This document shows, piece by piece, positions 4,658 to 7,215 of a DNA stretch of 7,215 nt (positions are counted from its first letter, which is position 1; every line of letters begins with the position of its first letter). Source of the DNA: Candidatus Zhuqueibacterota bacterium (GTDB lineage: Bacteria > Zhuqueibacterota > Zhuqueibacteria > Zhuqueibacterales > Zhuqueibacteraceae); the NCBI GenBank assembly GCA_013361015.1, contig JABWAN010000268.1, forward strand, positions 1 through 7,215. The letters run 5' to 3'. The position numbers were made by a program, and so were the translations under genes. A model generated the notes under the pieces. It ran no database searches and was not told the DNA's origin. It saw only the letters and a list, made by a program, of their open reading frames with translations.

Positions 4658-5765
4658 ACCTCGAGTAAATTCGCCACGCAATAATGGCGACCAGCACGGC
4701 ATGCAGCACGATACGATGGAGCTTGCCAGCTTGCGCATGAACGCACCGCACAAATCTCGTGAAGAGCGCGAAGCCTTCGATTTCCCGGCGCCGAGCGAGC
4801 GCAACAGCGAGAATAACGGTCGCGCTCCGGCTCCTCCACGGCTCTCGATTATTGTGCCGGTCTTCAATCTTGCAGAGGCGGCGACGGCGCTGTATCAAGA
4901 CGTGTGCGCCGGCTTCGAAGAGTATGGCCAGAGCTTCGAAGTAATTTTTATCGACGACGCGAGCACGGACGCGACGTGGCAGCAACTCAACAAAATCGCG
5001 AAAGACGATCCGCGCGTGAAATTAATACGCATGCGCACCTCGTTCGGCGAAACTTCCGCGCTCGACGCGGGCTTGCGGCATGCGCAGGGCGAACGCATCG
5101 TTTACGCCACTGCGCGCGTGCGCGTGAACATGAAGGCCTTGCCACGTTTGCTGCGCAAAATGGACGAAGGCCACGATCTCGTGGTGGGCTGGCGCACGCC
5201 GCGACAAGACTCCGGTTTGAATCGCCTCGTCTCGCACGGCTTTAACTGGCTGGTCGAACGCTTCGGCAAGCTGCCGTTGCACGACATCAATTCGAGCGTG
5301 TTCGTGGCGCAGCGCGAAGTGTTGGAGAACATCGTGCTCTACGGCAATCTCAACATCTTCATTCCGATTCTCGCGGCGCGCAAAGGTTATCGCGTCACCG
5401 AAGAGCAGATCGAACAGAAAGCCGGAGAGTTTCGCAAATCAAAATACGTGAGCGAATACATTCAACGCTTGCTCGACATCATCACGGTCATCTATCTCAC
5501 CAAATATTCGAAGAAGCCCTTGCACTTTCTCGGCTTCTTCGGCATGATTTTCACCGTTGCCGGCTTGGCGATGAACGGCTATCTTTTCGTTTATCGCATT
5601 CTCGGCTTCGGCGGGATCGCGGGCCGGCCGCTGTTGCTGCTCGGCGCGTTGTTGCTCGTGATCGGTTTGCAAATGATCTCCATCGGCCTCATCGGTGAGA
5701 TGATCATTTACACGCACGCCCGCGAGCAAAAAGAGTATAACATTGAAACGGTGATCGGCGCTTGA
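4638..5765 (+). CDS. GT2-B: GT2-fold membrane protein that has lost the DxD motif
   Basis: The 375-residue product has the same architecture as GT2-A. The GT-A core starts at residue 68 with RLSIIVPVFN, has the donor-site IDDAST (105-110), SFGETSALDAGLRHAQGE (135-152), DLVVGWR (180-186), LHDINSS (214-220) and RKSKY (266-270), then two hydrophobic segments (about 294-320 and 329-356). Aligned without gaps to GT2-A through GE-x-IV, the metal-binding Asp-Gly-Asp becomes Thr158-Ala159-Arg160, and the following LQNDPED becomes VRVNMKA. So the usual metal site is missing while fold and anchor remain. Residues 1-67 form a hydrophilic, probably disordered extension absent from GT2-A and GT2-C. The start overlaps GT2-A by 20 bases with no clear ribosome site; ATG codons at 4701, 4716 and 4737 are alternatives that would shorten the tail. 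It may be a non-catalytic partner of GT2-A or GT2-C, or a metal-independent enzyme. Confidence 0.85.
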   Translation: MTATITKPRVNSPRNNGDQHGMQHDTMELASLRMNAPHKSREEREAFDFPAPSERNSENNGRAPAPPRLSIIVPVFNLAEAATALYQDVCAGFEEYGQSFEVIFIDDASTDATWQQLNKIAKDDPRVKLIRMRTSFGETSALDAGLRHAQGERIVYATARVRVNMKALPRLLRKMDEGHDLVVGWRTPRQDSGLNRLVSHGFNWLVERFGKLPLHDINSSVFVAQREVLENIVLYGNLNIFIPILAARKGYRVTEEQIEQKAGEFRKSKYVSEYIQRLLDIITVIYLTKYSKKPLHFLGFFGMIFTVAGLAMNGYLFVYRILGFGGIAGRPLLLLGALLLVIGLQMISIGLIGEMIIYTHAREQKEYNIETVIGA

Positions 5766-6754
5766 AACTCATCATTCAAATTCCCTGCTTGAACGAAGAG
5801 CAGACCTTGCCGCAAACGCTGGCCGATCTGCCGCGTTATATCGACGGCGTGAGCGAGATCGAATATCTCGTGATCGACGACGGCAGCACCGATCGCACGG
5901 TCGAAGTCGCGCGCGAAAACGGCGTGCATCATATCGTGCGCCTCACCAATCGCAAGGGCCTCGCCGAAGCGTTCATGGCCGGACTTGATGCGTGCCTCAA
6001 GCTGGGCGCGGACATCATCGTCAACACCGACGGCGACAATCAATATCGCGGCGCGGACATTGAGAAACTCGTGCGCCCGATTCTCGATCGCAAAGCCGAC
6101 ATGGTTGTGGGCGACCGGCAAGTGGAAAACATCGCGCACTTCTCTCCGCTCAAAAAACGTTTGCAGAAAATCGGAAGCTGGGTCGTGCGCCACGTTTCCG
6201 AAACCAACGTGCCCGACGCCACGAGCGGTTTTCGCGCCTACAGCCGCGAGGCTGCGCTGCGCATGAACGTAATCTCGCGCTTTACCTATACGCTCGAAAC
6301 CATCATTCAAGCGGGCAAGAAGAACATCGCGCTCGGCCACGTGCGCATCAACACCAACGGCAAGCTGCGCGAGTCGCGCCTCTTCAGCAGTATGCCTGCG
6401 TATATCAAGCGCAGCGTGAGCACGATCTTCCGCATCTACGCGATGTATGAGCCGCTCAAAATGTTTGCAATCTCGGGCACGATCATCTTCACACCCGGCG
6501 CATTGCTCGCCGTGCGTTTTCTCTATTTCTTTTTCACCGGCGACGGCAACGGCCACATTCAATCTTTGATTCTCTCTGCCGTGTTAATGATCGTCGGTTT
6601 TCAAATCGCGATGATCGGCCTGGTGGCCGATCTCATCGGCGGCAATCGCCGTTTGATCGAAGACTCGCTCTATCGCATCAAGAAGCTCGAGCTGCAAGCA
6701 TTGCAGCAAGAGAGCAACGGCTATTGTGAGAAGGAGCCGTTCGAAGTCAGATGA
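5762..6754 (+). CDS. GT2-C: DPM1-like bacterial membrane glycosyltransferase with intact DxD
   Basis: The 330-residue product begins directly at the GT-A fold with KLIIQIPCLNEEQTL (2-16). It has VIDDGSTDRT (37-46), the RKGLAEAFMAGLDACL helix (64-79), the metal-binding Asp90-Gly91-Asp92 in VNTDGDNQY, and PDATSGFRAYSREA (151-164), the acceptor-side motif. Two hydrophobic segments at about 233-258 and 267-292 anchor it, followed by the basic NRRLIEDSLYRIKKLE tail. It is less similar to GT2-A and GT2-B than they are to each other and fits a separate DPM1-like bacterial subgroup. The start is TTG: an in-frame stop lies at 5744-5746, no ATG intervenes, and the family N-terminus begins at this codon. 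TTGA overlaps the GT2-B stop by 4 bases, so translation is probably coupled. It likely transfers a sugar to a lipid carrier or early glycan intermediate on the cytoplasmic face; substrate unknown. Confidence 0.9.
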   Translation: MKLIIQIPCLNEEQTLPQTLADLPRYIDGVSEIEYLVIDDGSTDRTVEVARENGVHHIVRLTNRKGLAEAFMAGLDACLKLGADIIVNTDGDNQYRGADIEKLVRPILDRKADMVVGDRQVENIAHFSPLKKRLQKIGSWVVRHVSETNVPDATSGFRAYSREAALRMNVISRFTYTLETIIQAGKKNIALGHVRINTNGKLRESRLFSSMPAYIKRSVSTIFRIYAMYEPLKMFAISGTIIFTPGALLAVRFLYFFFTGDGNGHIQSLILSAVLMIVGFQIAMIGLVADLIGGNRRLIEDSLYRIKKLELQALQQESNGYCEKEPFEVR

Positions 6755-7215
6755 AGATCGGATTGCTCGGACCTTCGTATCCGTTCAAAGGCGGCATCGC
6801 GCACTACACCACGTTGTTATATCGCCATCTCAAGACGCGCCACGAAGTAAAATTCTACAGCTTCAAACGCCAGTATCCGGAGTGGCTATATCCCGGCAAG
6901 GGCGACAAGGACGCGAGCGCTTCGGCATTGCGTGAAGCAGGTGCGGAGCAGATTCTGGATTCGATGAATCCCGCTACGTGGATGCAAGCATGGCGAGGCT
7001 TGCAGCCGTTTCAACCCGATCTCGTGATTCTGCCGTGGTGGGTTTATTTTTGGACGCCGCATTTTTTATATCTCAGCAAACGCATCAAACAGCATCTCAA
7101 CAGCAAGCTCCTATTCATTTGTCATAACGTCGTCGCGCACGAATCCAGCCGCCTCGCGCAGCTTTGCACCGCGCTCGTGCTCAAACGCGGCGATCTCTTC
7201 CTCGTGCATTCGCAA
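6751..7215 (+). CDS. GT4-like glycosyltransferase, N-terminal part (runs off the window)
   Basis: The open frame continues to the last base, giving 155 residues with no stop. The N-terminus MKIGLLGPSYPFKGGIAHYT is the classic GT-B opening of family-4 glycosyltransferases, with the Gly-Gly-Ile loop that contacts the donor or acceptor. Further on are PDLVILPWWVYFWTPHFLYL (89-108) and LLFICHNVVAHESS (120-133), the latter with the His-Asn motif common in GT4 N-domains, then GDLFLVHSQ, which resembles the start of the interdomain segment. The C-terminal donor-binding domain, with its Glu-x7-Glu motif, is outside the window. The ATGA start overlaps the GT2-C stop by 4 bases. An AAGGAG sits at 6731-6736, 14 bases away, farther than usual, so coupling to GT2-C probably matters. 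It is expected to be a cytoplasmic or peripheral enzyme that extends the glycan with a nucleotide sugar. The sugar is unknown. Confidence 0.88.
   Translation, partial: MKIGLLGPSYPFKGGIAHYTTLLYRHLKTRHEVKFYSFKRQYPEWLYPGKGDKDASASALREAGAEQILDSMNPATWMQAWRGLQPFQPDLVILPWWVYFWTPHFLYLSKRIKQHLNSKLLFICHNVVAHESSRLAQLCTALVLKRGDLFLVHSQ

Noticed and set aside
5708..6562. A 284-codon open frame on the minus strand opposite GT2-C.
   Set aside because: It is the antisense shadow of a clear GT2 gene with conserved motifs. Its translation is rich in Ala, Arg, His, Asp and Val, as expected from G+C-rich codons read backwards, and has no recognisable domain.

Overview
The window is a stretch of bacterial chromosome with tightly packed protein genes. 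No RNA genes, CRISPR array, insertion sequence or integrase were seen. The genes point to a bacterium that builds a surface or exopolysaccharide: a CelD/BcsL-type acyltransferase, a YdjM-like membrane protein, three membrane-anchored family-2 glycosyltransferases and the start of a family-4 glycosyltransferase. The sequence does not allow a firm taxonomic assignment. An uncultured, probably diderm lineage is only a guess from gene content.

Layout. (1) 1-465, plus strand: a small PD-(D/E)XK nuclease-like protein, possibly cut at its 5' side by the window edge. (2) 475-1611, plus strand: an Acetyltransf_6 / CelD-BcsL-like acyltransferase. (3) 1612-1663: a short convergent gap with a 14-bp direct repeat and no visible terminator. 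(4) 1664-2894, minus strand: four small genes in the order Phd/YefM-type antitoxin, VapC PIN-domain toxin, DUF5678 protein, DUF433 protein. (5) 2895-2976: a compact divergent promoter region. (6) 2977-7215, plus strand: five overlapping genes, YdjM-like protein, GT2-A, GT2-B, GT2-C and GT4 (running off the end).

How the genes work together. In the plus-strand run every junction is an overlap (14, 20, 4 and 4 bases), so the genes are probably co-transcribed and translationally coupled. GT2-A, GT2-B and GT2-C share one plan: a cytoplasmic GT-A domain followed by two C-terminal membrane helices, as in the dolichyl/undecaprenyl-phosphate glycosyltransferases (DPM1/GtrB/ArnC-like). They probably load sugars onto a lipid carrier or start a glycan, which the GT4 enzyme then extends. 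The acyltransferase upstream fits the same pathway but is separated from it by the oppositely oriented toxin-antitoxin island, which is visibly more AT-rich (sample lines 35-38% G+C, against about 60% in the glycosyltransferases).

The most interesting point is GT2-B. Its fold and membrane anchor look intact, but the metal-binding DxD motif present in both flanking paralogues is replaced, without gap or frameshift, by Thr-Ala-Arg. It looks like a catalytically dead or mechanistically divergent glycosyltransferase kept between two apparently active ones.
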